Below are positions 38,469 to 46,613 of a stretch of DNA of 64,000 bases, piece by piece. Numbering within the stretch: the stretch's first letter is position 1; every line of letters starts with the position of its first letter. A program made the translations under genes and the position numbers. The notes below the pieces were generated by a model. The model was not told where the DNA came from, did not search any database, and saw nothing but the letters and a program-made list of their open reading frames with translations. The DNA comes from Clostridiales bacterium (GTDB taxonomy: Bacteria > Bacillota > Clostridia > Lachnospirales > Lachnospiraceae): NCBI GenBank assembly GCA_012839295.1, contig DUNO01000005.1, positions 1 through 64,000 of the forward strand, in the 5' to 3' direction.

Positions 38469-39371
38469 ATGCGGACTGAAATAGGCACAAAAGTGTCTCG
38501 GGGCAAGGTTAAAAATAAAGAGAGGGCAGGTTATTGGTTTATTTTTCCGGCTGCGCTTGCCATGTTTGGCTTGATTATATATCCTATGTTTTATGGCTTG
38601 TATCTGAGCTTTTATAATACAAACCTGGTGAATAAATGGAAGTTCGTGGGGATGAAATATTACATCCAGGCCATCGTAAAGCCGGAGTTTTATTCCTCCG
38701 TTTTACTTACATTTGGATTCATGCTTCTGGTTGTAGCAGGGCATTTCCTGTTTGGCATTTTATTGGCCAGTTTCCTGAACAAAGAATTTGCAGGGAGAAC
38801 TGTTTTCCGTGTGATTTTTATGCTTCCGTGGCTGTTCCCGGAATCGGTTATTGCATTGCTCTTTACCTGGATTATGAACCCTATGTATGGGGTTTTAAAT
38901 TCCATATTGAAGGATATCGGAATTATTTCAGAGAATATTTCGTGGCTTGGATCGGCAAAGTTTGCATTCCCGGCCGTGGTATTTGCCTGTATATGGAAGG
39001 GGTACCCGCTGGTTATGACTATGGTCTTGTCCGGCATGCAGAGTATTTCCCAGGATCATTATGAAGCGGCTGAGATTGATGGGGCAAATAAATGGAAACA
39101 GTTTTTGAACATTACCTTGCCGGGCCTTCGGCCGGTCCTCGTTACAACGTTAATTCTTGACAGCGTTTGGTGGTTTAAGCAGTATACGCTGGTGTACACC
39201 ATGACAAACGGAGGGCCTGGAAACGCGACGAATTTAATTAGCTTGAATATTTATGGAACTGCTTTTAATGATTTGCAATTTGGAAAGGCTGCGGCATGGG
39301 GAATTATTGTATTTGTGATTTGTTATGTCATCAGCAGGATATATAGGATGGTGCTAAAAGATGAAGAATAA
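38469..39371 (+). CDS. ABC transporter permease (MalF/UgpA type)
   Basis: 300 residues from ATG 38469; a TTG 33 nt earlier is possible, and ribosome sites are weak for both. Six hydrophobic segments: AALAMFGLIIYPMFYGLYL, SVLLTFGFMLLVVAGHFLFG, VFRVIFMLPWLFPESVIALLF and others. The EAA loop that docks the ATPase is HYEAAEIDGANKWKQFLNITLPGLRP (seen as EAAEIDGANKWKQFLNI). It overlaps the next permease by 11 nt. No ATPase gene is in the cluster, so a shared MsmX-type ATPase is probable. Confidence 0.93.
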   Translation: MRTEIGTKVSRGKVKNKERAGYWFIFPAALAMFGLIIYPMFYGLYLSFYNTNLVNKWKFVGMKYYIQAIVKPEFYSSVLLTFGFMLLVVAGHFLFGILLASFLNKEFAGRTVFRVIFMLPWLFPESVIALLFTWIMNPMYGVLNSILKDIGIISENISWLGSAKFAFPAVVFACIWKGYPLVMTMVLSGMQSISQDHYEAAEIDGANKWKQFLNITLPGLRPVLVTTLILDSVWWFKQYTLVYTMTNGGPGNATNLISLNIYGTAFNDLQFGKAAAWGIIVFVICYVISRIYRMVLKDEE

Positions 39372-40218
39372 AATGGGTATTGGCAAAAAGCAAAAACAGA
39401 GGGTGAATGGGGCACTCCGGTATATCGTCCTGGTTGTACTTTCTTTGTTTATCGTGGTTCCGGTCTTATGGATGATTTCTACCGCATTTAAGCCGGAGGC
39501 ACAGACCTATTCACCGACACCAATTTGGATACCGGATCCTGTTTCTTTTGAATCCTTTAAAAAGTTTTGGGGTCTGTATAATTTCGGGAAGATGACGATG
39601 AATAGCCTGGCTACCTGTCTTGGGGCGGTTGTGCTCTGTGTTGCATTTTCCTGCCTGGCAGGTTATGGCATCACAAGATTTAAGTTTAAAGGAAACAAGC
39701 AATTTATGGGCTTTCTGCTGATCACGCAGATGTTTCCAAGCGTTATGCTTGTCGTGCCTTTTTATGCCGTGCTTACGACCTACCGGCTGACAAATTCTTT
39801 ACTTGGCTTAGTAATCGTGTATGCGGCAACAAATATTGCGTTCAGCACTTGGATGATGGTATCCTACTTTAAGACAATACCTGTTGAGCTGGATGAGGCG
39901 GCCCGTGTAGACGGGGCGTCTAATTTCAGGATATTCTGGAAGATTATTTTGCCGCTGACGGTTCCGGGGATTGCTGCTGTTGCTATTTTTGTCCTGATTA
40001 ACGGATGGAATGAGTATATGTTTTCTTCCGTACTCATATCAAAGGATTCATTAAAGACATTGACCGTAGGAATCGTGGCCCTGAATACGCAAAATCAGGT
40101 TCACTGGAATGATATGATGGCAGCTTCTTCGGTATCCTGCCTGCCGCTTATTGTATTATTCCTTTGCTTCCAAAAATATTTTATTGCCGGTATGACTGGC
40201 GGTGCGGTGAAGAATTAA
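39361..40218 (+). CDS. ABC transporter permease (MalG/UgpE type)
   Basis: 285 residues. N-terminal helix ALRYIVLVVLSLFIVVPVLWMIS, then a typical MalG extracellular start (FKPEAQTYSPTPIWIPDP) and five further helices. The EAA loop is ELDEAARVDGASNFRIFWKIILPLTVPG in family terms (visible as DEAARVDGASNFRIFWKI). It partners with the overlapping upstream permease. The following dehydratase gene starts 12 nt after its stop with AAGGAGG, so transport and catabolism are one operon. Confidence 0.94.
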   Translation: MKNKMGIGKKQKQRVNGALRYIVLVVLSLFIVVPVLWMISTAFKPEAQTYSPTPIWIPDPVSFESFKKFWGLYNFGKMTMNSLATCLGAVVLCVAFSCLAGYGITRFKFKGNKQFMGFLLITQMFPSVMLVVPFYAVLTTYRLTNSLLGLVIVYAATNIAFSTWMMVSYFKTIPVELDEAARVDGASNFRIFWKIILPLTVPGIAAVAIFVLINGWNEYMFSSVLISKDSLKTLTVGIVALNTQNQVHWNDMMAASSVSCLPLIVLFLCFQKYFIAGMTGGAVKN

Positions 40219-40230
40219 GGAGGAAAGGAT

Positions 40231-41445
40231 ATGGAGACAATTACAATTCGCGATATAAAGGTATTTGTGACGGCTCCTCATAATATTAACCTGGTTGTTG
40301 TAAAGGTTCTGACGAGTGAGCCGGAGCTTTATGGGCTTGGCTGCGCCACTTTTACCTGGAGGCATAAGGCAGTGGTAACGGCAATCGAAGAATATCTTCG
40401 GCCCTTTTTGATTGGGAAAAATGTTGCAAATATTGAAGATATCTGGCAGTCCGCAATGGGCAGCTCCTATTGGAGAAACGGCCCTGTTTTAAACAATGCG
40501 CTTTCCGGGGTGGACGAGGCACTTTGGGATATCAAGGGGAAGCTGGCAAAAATGCCCTTGTATGATTTATTTGGCGGAAAATGCAGGGAAGGGATTGCGG
40601 TTTACCGCCATGCGGATGGAAACAGCATAGAGGAAGTGAAAGAAAAGATCCGCGGCTTTATGGAGGAGGGCTATCGTTATATCCGCTGCCATATGGGAAC
40701 CTATGGAGGAAATTTTGACGGGACAATCCAGCAAATGGTTCATCCGGCGGGTGCTCCGGCGGGTGCTTATTATTCTCCGAAAGCTTATATGAGAAGTGTG
40801 GTCGGCCTGATGGAGGAAATCAGGAGCGATATCGGCTGGGACTTGGAAATTATGCATGATGTACATGAACGGTTGTCCCTGGTGGATACGCTGGATTTTG
40901 CAAAGGAGATGGAAGCCTTTAAGCTCTTCTTTTTGGAGGACTGCCTGCCGCCTGAGCAGTATTCCTACTTTGAATATTTAAGAAAGCAGACAAGTACTCC
41001 TTTTGCAATGGGAGAACTGCTGACCAATCCTGTGGAGTGGAGAACAATGGTACAAAACCAGTGGATTGACTTTATAAGGTGCCATTTAAGTGATATCGGA
41101 GGTTTAACTCCTGCCAGAAAGCTGGCGGCCTTTTGTGAAGCTTACCAGGTCCGGACTGCATGGCACGGGCCAAATGATCTATCTCCAATCGGAATGGCGG
41201 CACAAATGCATTTGGACTACTCCAGCCCTAATTTTGGGATACAGGAATTTGCCGGATTTAATGAGGGGGAAGAAGAAGTATTTCCGGGATGTCCGGCGGT
41301 GGACAGGGGCTATGCTTATTTAAATGGGAAGCCGGGAATCGGAGTGGATTTTGACGAGGAAAAAGCAAAAAAATATCCCTGCGTGGAAATGGATTTTAGC
41401 TGGCTTTACAGCAGGCTGCCGGATGGAACGGCGGTAAGGCCATAG
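40231..41445 (+). CDS. Enolase-superfamily dehydratase, ManD/RspA-like
   Basis: 404 residues, usual for mannonate dehydratase/RspA. Recognised by VYRHADGNSIEEV, EIMHDVHERLSLVDTLDFAKEM (metal ligand and acid/base region), FFLEDCLPPEQ, MGELLTNPVEW and RCHLSDIGGLTPARKLAAF, and by AWHGPNDLSPIG near the C-terminus. The family dehydrates D-mannonate or D-gluconate, but many members with low activity act on unknown acid sugars. Here it sits with an amidohydrolase and a PLP lyase rather than uronate genes, so substrate is uncertain; a sugar acid linked to an amino compound is one possibility. Confidence 0.88.
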   Translation: METITIRDIKVFVTAPHNINLVVVKVLTSEPELYGLGCATFTWRHKAVVTAIEEYLRPFLIGKNVANIEDIWQSAMGSSYWRNGPVLNNALSGVDEALWDIKGKLAKMPLYDLFGGKCREGIAVYRHADGNSIEEVKEKIRGFMEEGYRYIRCHMGTYGGNFDGTIQQMVHPAGAPAGAYYSPKAYMRSVVGLMEEIRSDIGWDLEIMHDVHERLSLVDTLDFAKEMEAFKLFFLEDCLPPEQYSYFEYLRKQTSTPFAMGELLTNPVEWRTMVQNQWIDFIRCHLSDIGGLTPARKLAAFCEAYQVRTAWHGPNDLSPIGMAAQMHLDYSSPNFGIQEFAGFNEGEEEVFPGCPAVDRGYAYLNGKPGIGVDFDEEKAKKYPCVEMDFSWLYSRLPDGTAVRP

Positions 41446-41471
41446 CCTTGCAAAAGGAGGAGAAGACGGAA

Positions 41472-43049
41472 ATGGATATCTTAATTAAAAATGGATTAAT
41501 TGTAGATGGAAGCGGAAAAGCCCCTTACATAGCGGATATCGCAGTTAGCCGGGACCGGATTTGTAAAATTGGACAGCTGGAGGAAGAAGGGGCGGACTAT
41601 GTGATTGATGCAGGAGGAAAGATGGTTACGCCCGGGTTTATTGACGGGCATACCCATGCGGAGCTGAGCCTGCTAAAGAACAGACAAGGCCCTAATTTCA
41701 TTTATCAGGGAGTTTCCACGGTGGTAACAGGACAGTGCGGGTTGGGCTTTGCCCCCCTCCCGGAGGACCAGTTTGAGGATTCGCTCCGGGTGAATTCGGG
41801 GATTTTTGGGGAATACAGGCACTATGCAAAGCCTTGGGGCTCCTTTGGGGAGCTTTTGGCACAGCTTGACGGCTGTGCGGTCAATGTGGCGGCCAATGTC
41901 TCCCATAATGCGATAAGGCAGTCGGCATTGGGTTTTGATGACAAGCCGCTGACCGGAAAGGCATTAGAGACAGCAAAAGCGAGGCTGCGGGAGGCCATGG
42001 AGGAAGGAGCCCTTGGCTTGTCTCTTGGATTGTCTTATTATCCAGGGGGATACAGCGATACAGAAGAGCTGATTGAGCTTTGTAAGGTGGTTAAGGAGTA
42101 TGACGGGCTGCTTTGCACCCATCTGCGGCTGAATGACGGACAGATTCCGTTAACGCCGGCACAGGAGATGGCGGAGGTCGTGAAGGGAAGCGGGGTCCGT
42201 CTGAATATGCTCCATTACCGGACAGGGGGATTTGAGGATACGAAGACCCTGTTTGAACCGTTTGAAACGCTGGAGAAGGAGGGAGCCGATATTCATTATG
42301 AATATTATCCTTATCTGGTGGGAGCGGGATTACTGCTGGCGCTTGTACCGGGATGGGTGCAGGAAGGCGGCTATAAGAAGATTATGGAGCGGCTTCAGTC
42401 GGTGGGGCTTCGCAAAGAGCTGCTGGAAGCGATGGAGGCAAGGCATTCCTATTTCTTCGGGAAAGGCCAGACGGCAGTGATTAATATTACAAAGGATATG
42501 TATGCGAAGGAAATCGGAAAATCTGTCGATGAAATTGCAGAAGAGAATAAGGAAAGCTTTTCGGAAACCGTCATCCGGCTATTGGTTGAGAATGAATTGC
42601 AGGTTGGCTTTATCGGGGTGGAAAACCAGACGGAGGAATTGAAGCAAAAGCTGTATGAGGATCAGTATAAGCTGTTTATGGACAGACGGTATACCATGGG
42701 CAGCGACACAATTTCGGAAGGGGTGGTGTGCCACCCGAGAGCCTTTGGCAGTTTTTCAAAGACCATACGGCAAATGAGGGAAAGGGGCGTGAAGCCGGAA
42801 TTTATTATCCGGAAATTGACCTCTATGCCAGCACAGCTTTACCACCTAAAGGACAGGGGGCTGCTTGAGGTTGGCAAAAAAGCGGACATTTGCATTATGG
42901 ATTACGACAGGGTGGAGGACATGGCCTCCTTTTCTGATCCCAGAAGGCAGTCGAAAGGAATTGACACGCTTCTGGTAAATGGGCTTCCGGTTATGACAAA
43001 GGGTGTCCTAACCGGCATATTAAGCGGCCAGGCCTTAAAAAAAGAATAA
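41472..43049 (+). CDS. D-aminoacylase / N-acyl-D-amino-acid deacylase family amidohydrolase
   Basis: 525 residues from ATG 41472 (AAAGGAGGA about 10 nt upstream). Amidohydrolase metal site GFIDGHTHAEL (about 56-66), followed by the D-aminoacylase pattern VVTGQCGLGFAP (Cys ligand), SHNAIRQ, ALGLSLGLSYYPGGYSDTEEL, CTHLR, SDTISEG and HPRAFGSFSK, with a terminal KKADICIMD. These enzymes deacylate N-acyl-D-amino acids or related N-carbamoyl/N-acyl compounds in the cytoplasm. Starts 26 nt after the ManD-like gene. Dihydroorotase-like relatives are possible, but the H-P-R-A-F-G motif supports D-aminoacylase. Confidence 0.88.
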   Translation: MDILIKNGLIVDGSGKAPYIADIAVSRDRICKIGQLEEEGADYVIDAGGKMVTPGFIDGHTHAELSLLKNRQGPNFIYQGVSTVVTGQCGLGFAPLPEDQFEDSLRVNSGIFGEYRHYAKPWGSFGELLAQLDGCAVNVAANVSHNAIRQSALGFDDKPLTGKALETAKARLREAMEEGALGLSLGLSYYPGGYSDTEELIELCKVVKEYDGLLCTHLRLNDGQIPLTPAQEMAEVVKGSGVRLNMLHYRTGGFEDTKTLFEPFETLEKEGADIHYEYYPYLVGAGLLLALVPGWVQEGGYKKIMERLQSVGLRKELLEAMEARHSYFFGKGQTAVINITKDMYAKEIGKSVDEIAEENKESFSETVIRLLVENELQVGFIGVENQTEELKQKLYEDQYKLFMDRRYTMGSDTISEGVVCHPRAFGSFSKTIRQMRERGVKPEFIIRKLTSMPAQLYHLKDRGLLEVGKKADICIMDYDRVEDMASFSDPRRQSKGIDTLLVNGLPVMTKGVLTGILSGQALKKE

Positions 43050-43065
43050 AGAGGGAGGAGAGCCT

Positions 43066-44190
43066 ATGAACTTTTATGAGAAGATGGGAATAAAGCCTAT
43101 TATAAACGCGAGCGAGACCTACACGGTCTTGGGCGGCTCCCTTATGGAAGAGCAGACAGTGCAGGCAATGGCGGAGGCGGCTTCACATTTTATTAATTTG
43201 TAGGAGCTTTTGGACGCAGTCTGCCAAAGGGCAGCGTGCCTGACAAAGAATGATGCGGCCTTTGTTACCTCCGGGGCGGCGGGAGGCCTTATCCTGTCCG
43301 TGGCTGCTTGTATTTGCGGGGATGATACGGAGAAGATGGAGATGCTTCCTAATGTGGAAGGGCTCCCCAAAAATGAAGTTTTAATATATGACGGGGCATT
43401 CCATGAGCTGGCGCCATACTGGAAGCTGATCCGTCTGACCGGGGCGAGGCTTGTATTTGTCCCGCCCTCTGTTGATGCAATTAAAGGGGCTGTTAATGAG
43501 CATACGGCTGCATTCGTCCTCTTTCCCGCCTCGCTGTATGAAAAGGGGATTCCAACCTGTGAGGAGAGCATCCCTGAGCTGAAAAGATTGGGTGTGCCGG
43601 TTATTGTCGATGCGGCGGCACAGCTGCCGCCGATATCCAACCTGTGGTATTATACGAAAGAGCTTGGCTGTAATGCGGCGGTTTTCAGCGGTGGAAAGCA
43701 TATAAGGGGACCCCAAAGCACAGGGCTTATTGTAGGGGAACCCAAGCTGCTCCAAAATTGCAGGAAGCTGGCAAGTCCAAATTGCAGAATCGGACGGGCC
43801 TTTAAAACAGGAAAAGAGGAGCTGGCAGCCTTCATTACAGCGTTAGAGCTGTTTATAGCGGAGCCGGAGGAGCTTAAATTTGGTAGACAGCTTGCAATTC
43901 TTACAAAAATGCAAAAGAGGTTTTCAAGTAAGACAGAATTAAAACAGCAGATGAACTCCGAAGGAAGGCTTGGCACATATCAGCCTTTGCTGCTGGTGAC
44001 TTTGCCGGAAGGAAAAACAGCGAAGGAATGCAATGCATTTACAAGAAGCTATGGGACACCGGTTGATATCGGTGTGTATCCTCCGGAATTTGACATGCCT
44101 GACAATGTAATATTTCTGAATGCCTATAATTTGAAAGAAGAGGAGGCGGATATTGTTGTGGATGCGGTTTTGGCATATCTGGCGGATTAA
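43066..44190 (+). pseudogene. SelA-like PLP-dependent ammonia-lyase (DgaE family) with in-frame amber codon
   Basis: Read through, 374 codons give a full SelA-like/D-glucosaminate-6-phosphate ammonia-lyase family protein. ATG 43066 has GGGAGGAG 5-6 nt upstream; the N-terminus is MNFYEKMGIKPIINASETYT. Codon 46 is TAG (43201-43203), between FINL and ELLDAVCQRA. After it the frame continues undisturbed through FVTSGAAGGLILSVAACI, IVDAAAQLPP, the PLP lysine region FSGGKHIRGPQSTGLIVG, to a normal end. The family eliminates ammonia from D-amino acids or amino sugar acids. Either a recent nonsense mutation (a CAG or GAG codon changed once), a sequencing error, or readthrough. Restart at TTG 43210 would lose 48 residues. 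Confidence 0.85.
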
Positions 44191-44297
44191 TCTTTTGGAT
44201 ACCCATGACCATAAGCAAGCAGTTTTGTCTTTGGCTATTCAAAAAATGCGGGGAATATAACAAAATGTGCAGCCTTTAGCAAGGCTAACTTTGCTGC

Positions 44298-44528
44298 TTG
44301 CTGCCAGGCAGCAAGGGTGCCTTGAAAGACAAGCCCAAAATCTTCATAGCCGGCACCGCTATCCGCAATGCAGTGCTGATGATTGATGATGTCCTGGCTG
44401 ATGAAAGGGAACCTGGTGCGATGGTGGAGACCACTATATATCTACTTAAGTATACGGGTGAACCAATGATAGGAGTCAATATATTTATTGTGAGTTCTTT
44501 TTGTGTGTATGTAATAGCAGAAGCTTAG
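44298..44528 (+). CDS. Unrecognised short open frame, possibly a gene remnant
   Basis: 76 residues, ATG 44298 without a clear Shine-Dalgarno. The inner part KIFIAGTAIRNAVLMIDDVLADER, followed by GAMVETTIYLLKYTGEPMIG, looks protein-like in composition and suggests a fragment of a larger enzyme, but I do not recognise the family. The preceding sequence (44270-44325) has an imperfect hairpin, GCTGCTTGCTGCC-AGGCAGCAAGG. It lies between the PLP-lyase pseudogene and tRNA-Arg, a zone that also holds a chemoreceptor remnant. Confidence 0.3.
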   Translation: MLPGSKGALKDKPKIFIAGTAIRNAVLMIDDVLADEREPGAMVETTIYLLKYTGEPMIGVNIFIVSSFCVYVIAEA

Positions 44529-44895
44529 GAATAGAAAATATACAAGAAGAATAATAATACATGTTAACAGCATAGATATCACTCCTTTAAAAAATCTGTG
44601 ATACTATTATAAAGTAATCGTTGTCTGACAAATACCATGATTAGGTTAATAATATGTAAAATTTATATTCGGCAGTAAAGACAAGCTTAAGTGTACCTAG
44701 TACCTGATAAGAGAAAAAAGATTTAAAAAGTATAAAGGAAAGAATAAGAATAATAAGATTAAAAAAAAGAAACATAGATCTTGACTTAAGAGGGAGGAAA
44801 TAGTAGAATATATACGTTGCGTATAACGGATTAACACAAGGTGATATTTGTTTTGTTCCATTATACAATTGAATTACATTTATTTATTCCTATGT
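44529..44895. other. A/T-rich spacer before tRNA-Arg
   Basis: No gene, strong promoter or repeat recognised in these 367 bp. Confidence 0.4.
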
Positions 44896-44967
44896 GCCCT
44901 CATAGTTAAATGGATATAACAAGCCCCTCCTAAGGGCTAGTTGCAGGTTCGATTCCTGCTGAGGGTG
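44896..44967 (+). tRNA. tRNA-Arg (anticodon CCT)
   Basis: 72 nt including discriminator G. Acceptor GCCCTCA pairs with TGAGGGT (terminal G-U), anticodon loop CT-CCT-AA within a GCCC/GGGC stem, and T-arm GCAGG-TTCGATT-CCTGC. CCA not encoded. Reads AGG codons. A terminator follows directly. Confidence 0.93.
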
Positions 44968-44969
44968 TT

Positions 44970-44998
44970 AAAAAAAGCCTTTTTCAAGGCTTTTTTTA
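44970..44998 (+). terminator. Terminator after tRNA-Arg
   Basis: AAAAAAAGCCTT-tttc-AAGGCTTTTTTT, perfect stem with a T-run, 3 nt after the tRNA. Confidence 0.9.
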
Positions 44999-45076
44999 TT
45001 TTGGGGATAATTTGAACCTGTAGTAATTATAGGGATGATAAGGTCTAACAAAATCCAAGATTTCTTTTTGGATGAT

Positions 45077-45343
45077 CTATGAATTCAGTTGATATTTTCC
45101 AACCTCCTCATGTAATATAGCAGCTTGTGCGGACATCTCTTCGCTTGCGGCGGGATTTTCTTCTGCGGTGGCGGCATTCGTCTGGACAACAGCGGAAACA
45201 TGGGTGAGACCTAGCCTGATTTGTTCAATGGCGCCAGCCTGTTCGGCAGAAACCTGTTTAATTTTCGTAAAATCTTCTATTATTCCCTGGGAACTTGCTT
45301 CTATAGCCTTCAGGTTTTGCACAGTTTGGGTTGTAATTTGCAT
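45077..45343 (-). pseudogene. Remnant of a methyl-accepting chemotaxis protein (C-terminal end)
   Basis: 88 residues matching only the last part of an MCP signalling domain: KIKQVSAEQAGAIEQIRLGLTHVSAVVQTNAATAEENPAASEEMSAQ and a terminal LHEEVGKYQL (shown here in pieces, e.g. AIEQIRLGLTHVSAVVQ and TAEENPAASEEMSAQA). The sensor, membrane and hairpin-tip regions are missing. A stop lies in frame three codons before the ATG, no Shine-Dalgarno is evident, and the usual EENAAASEE has a Pro. This is a 5'-truncated pseudogene next to a tRNA, suggesting deletion or excision at this boundary. Confidence 0.8.
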
Positions 45344-45429
45344 GCCCTCTGATCAAGGGATTCCCTTAATTATAAACCACTTGCCTTTCTCTTAACAAGA
45401 GGTCATCAGTTTCTTTGAACCGGTGCCGC

Positions 45430-45457
45430 TTTACATAAACTTTACAAAAACTGAACA
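45430..45457 (+). promoter_or_regulatory. PhoP/PhoB-type box upstream of pstS
   Basis: Three direct repeats with an 11-bp period: TTTACA (45430-45435), TTTACA (45441-45446), TGAACA (45452-45457), the layout of Gram-positive PhoP boxes (TTWACA, 5-bp spacers). A weak -10 (TATGGT, 45463-45468) follows. The cognate regulator is probably the PhoB/PhoP-like protein encoded at 50187. Confidence 0.85.
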
Positions 45458-45545
45458 TTACTATGGTATTAAGGAACATGAATTAATGTTATTTTTGTAG
45501 TGTAAGAAATGAAGAGAATGTAACGAGATGAAAAGGAGAGTTAAA

Positions 45546-46484
45546 ATGAGGAGAACAATTAAAGGAATAGCAGCGCTTTTATTAATGATGATTTTCGTAA
45601 TAGGTACCTTTACTGCATGTGCAGGAAAGGGTTCAGAGGAGAATAAGGACCAAAATACTGCTACTGAAACACCTGATACCACAACGGATGGAGCAACAGA
45701 TGCCGGCACAGATGCATCAGAGGATACATCAAATAACACGGCAGACTTAAGCGGGGCAATTACCCTGGCAGGCTCCACTTCCATGGAGAAGATCGCCAAT
45801 GCAGCCGCAGAAGCATTTATGGAAAAATATCCAGATGTTATCGTAACACCACAGTTCACAGGTTCCAGCGCAGGTATCGAGGCATTATTGGCAGGGACAG
45901 TTGATATCGGCAATTCCTCCAGAAATTTAAAGGATACAGAGATTAGTTCAGGTGCCGTAGAAAATATTGTAGCAATTGACGGTATTGCGGTAATCACGGA
46001 CAAGTCAAATGCAGTAGCAGACTTAACAAAGGACCAGCTGGTCCAGATCTTTACCGGTGCAATCACTAACTGGAGTGAGCTGGGCGGAAATAGCCAGCCA
46101 ATCGTTGTAATCGGCAGGGAAGCAGGATCCGGTACAAGAGGAGCCTTTGAAGAGCTTCTGGAGATCGAGGATGCATGCAAGTATTCCAATGAAATTAACA
46201 GCACCGGCGGTGTTATGGCAAAGGTAGCATCTACCCCTGGGGCAATCGGATATGTATCCCTGGATGTTGTAGATGATTCCGTTGGAGCAATGAAGCTGGA
46301 TGGTGTAGAGCCTACGGAAGAGAATATTAAGGCAGGTTCCTATTTACTCAGCAGGCCTTTCGTAATGGCCACAAAAGGAGCTATCGCAGACCAGAAGGAA
46401 TTGGTCCAGGCCTTCCTCAACTACATGTTATCAGCAGAAGGCCAGGAATTAGTAAAAAGCGTTGGATTAATCACAGTGGAATAA
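45546..46484 (+). CDS. pstS: Phosphate ABC transporter substrate-binding lipoprotein PstS
   Basis: 312 residues from ATG 45546 (AAGGAGA 6 nt upstream; an ATG 18 nt earlier lies before that site). Lipoprotein signal peptide with lipobox FTAC, then a Thr/Asp-rich linker. Phosphate-binding motifs: LAGSTSMEKIA, FTGSSAGIEALLAGTVDIGNSSR (in parts: TGSSAGIEAL and DIGNSSR), GREAGSGTRGAFEE and STGGVMAKVASTPGAIGYVSL. High-affinity phosphate capture at the outer face of the membrane. First gene of pstSCAB-phoU, under a PhoP box; an intercistronic stem-loop follows and may favour higher PstS levels. Confidence 0.96.
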   Translation: MRRTIKGIAALLLMMIFVIGTFTACAGKGSEENKDQNTATETPDTTTDGATDAGTDASEDTSNNTADLSGAITLAGSTSMEKIANAAAEAFMEKYPDVIVTPQFTGSSAGIEALLAGTVDIGNSSRNLKDTEISSGAVENIVAIDGIAVITDKSNAVADLTKDQLVQIFTGAITNWSELGGNSQPIVVIGREAGSGTRGAFEELLEIEDACKYSNEINSTGGVMAKVASTPGAIGYVSLDVVDDSVGAMKLDGVEPTEENIKAGSYLLSRPFVMATKGAIADQKELVQAFLNYMLSAEGQELVKSVGLITVE

Positions 46485-46510
46485 TTTACAGTTAAGATGA
46501 AACAGGGTAC

Positions 46511-46566
46511 AGGAAGAGCTAGATCTGTGGTGTATGTTTTCAGGCACACACGGGGAAGCTCTTCCT
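46511..46566 (+). other. Intercistronic hairpin between pstS and pstC
   Basis: AGGAAGAGCT (46511-46520) and AGCTCTTCCT (46557-46566) form a perfect 10-bp stem enclosing a further GTGT/CACA pairing. No T-run follows. A 3' stabiliser or partial attenuator for pstS is likely, since binding proteins are usually made in excess. Confidence 0.65.
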
Positions 46567-46613
46567 AAAGCTGTTATTATATATACTGATTTTTATCTAT
46601 AAAAGGAGTCTAT

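Noticed and set aside
43066-44190. PLP enzyme as true selenocysteine synthase SelA with a selenium context
   Set aside because: The interrupting codon is TAG, not TGA, length is short for SelA, and no selB or SECIS-like hairpin was found nearby.
45461-46204. 247-residue minus-strand frame opposite pstS
   Set aside because: Antisense to an intact pstS with lipobox; no ribosome site.
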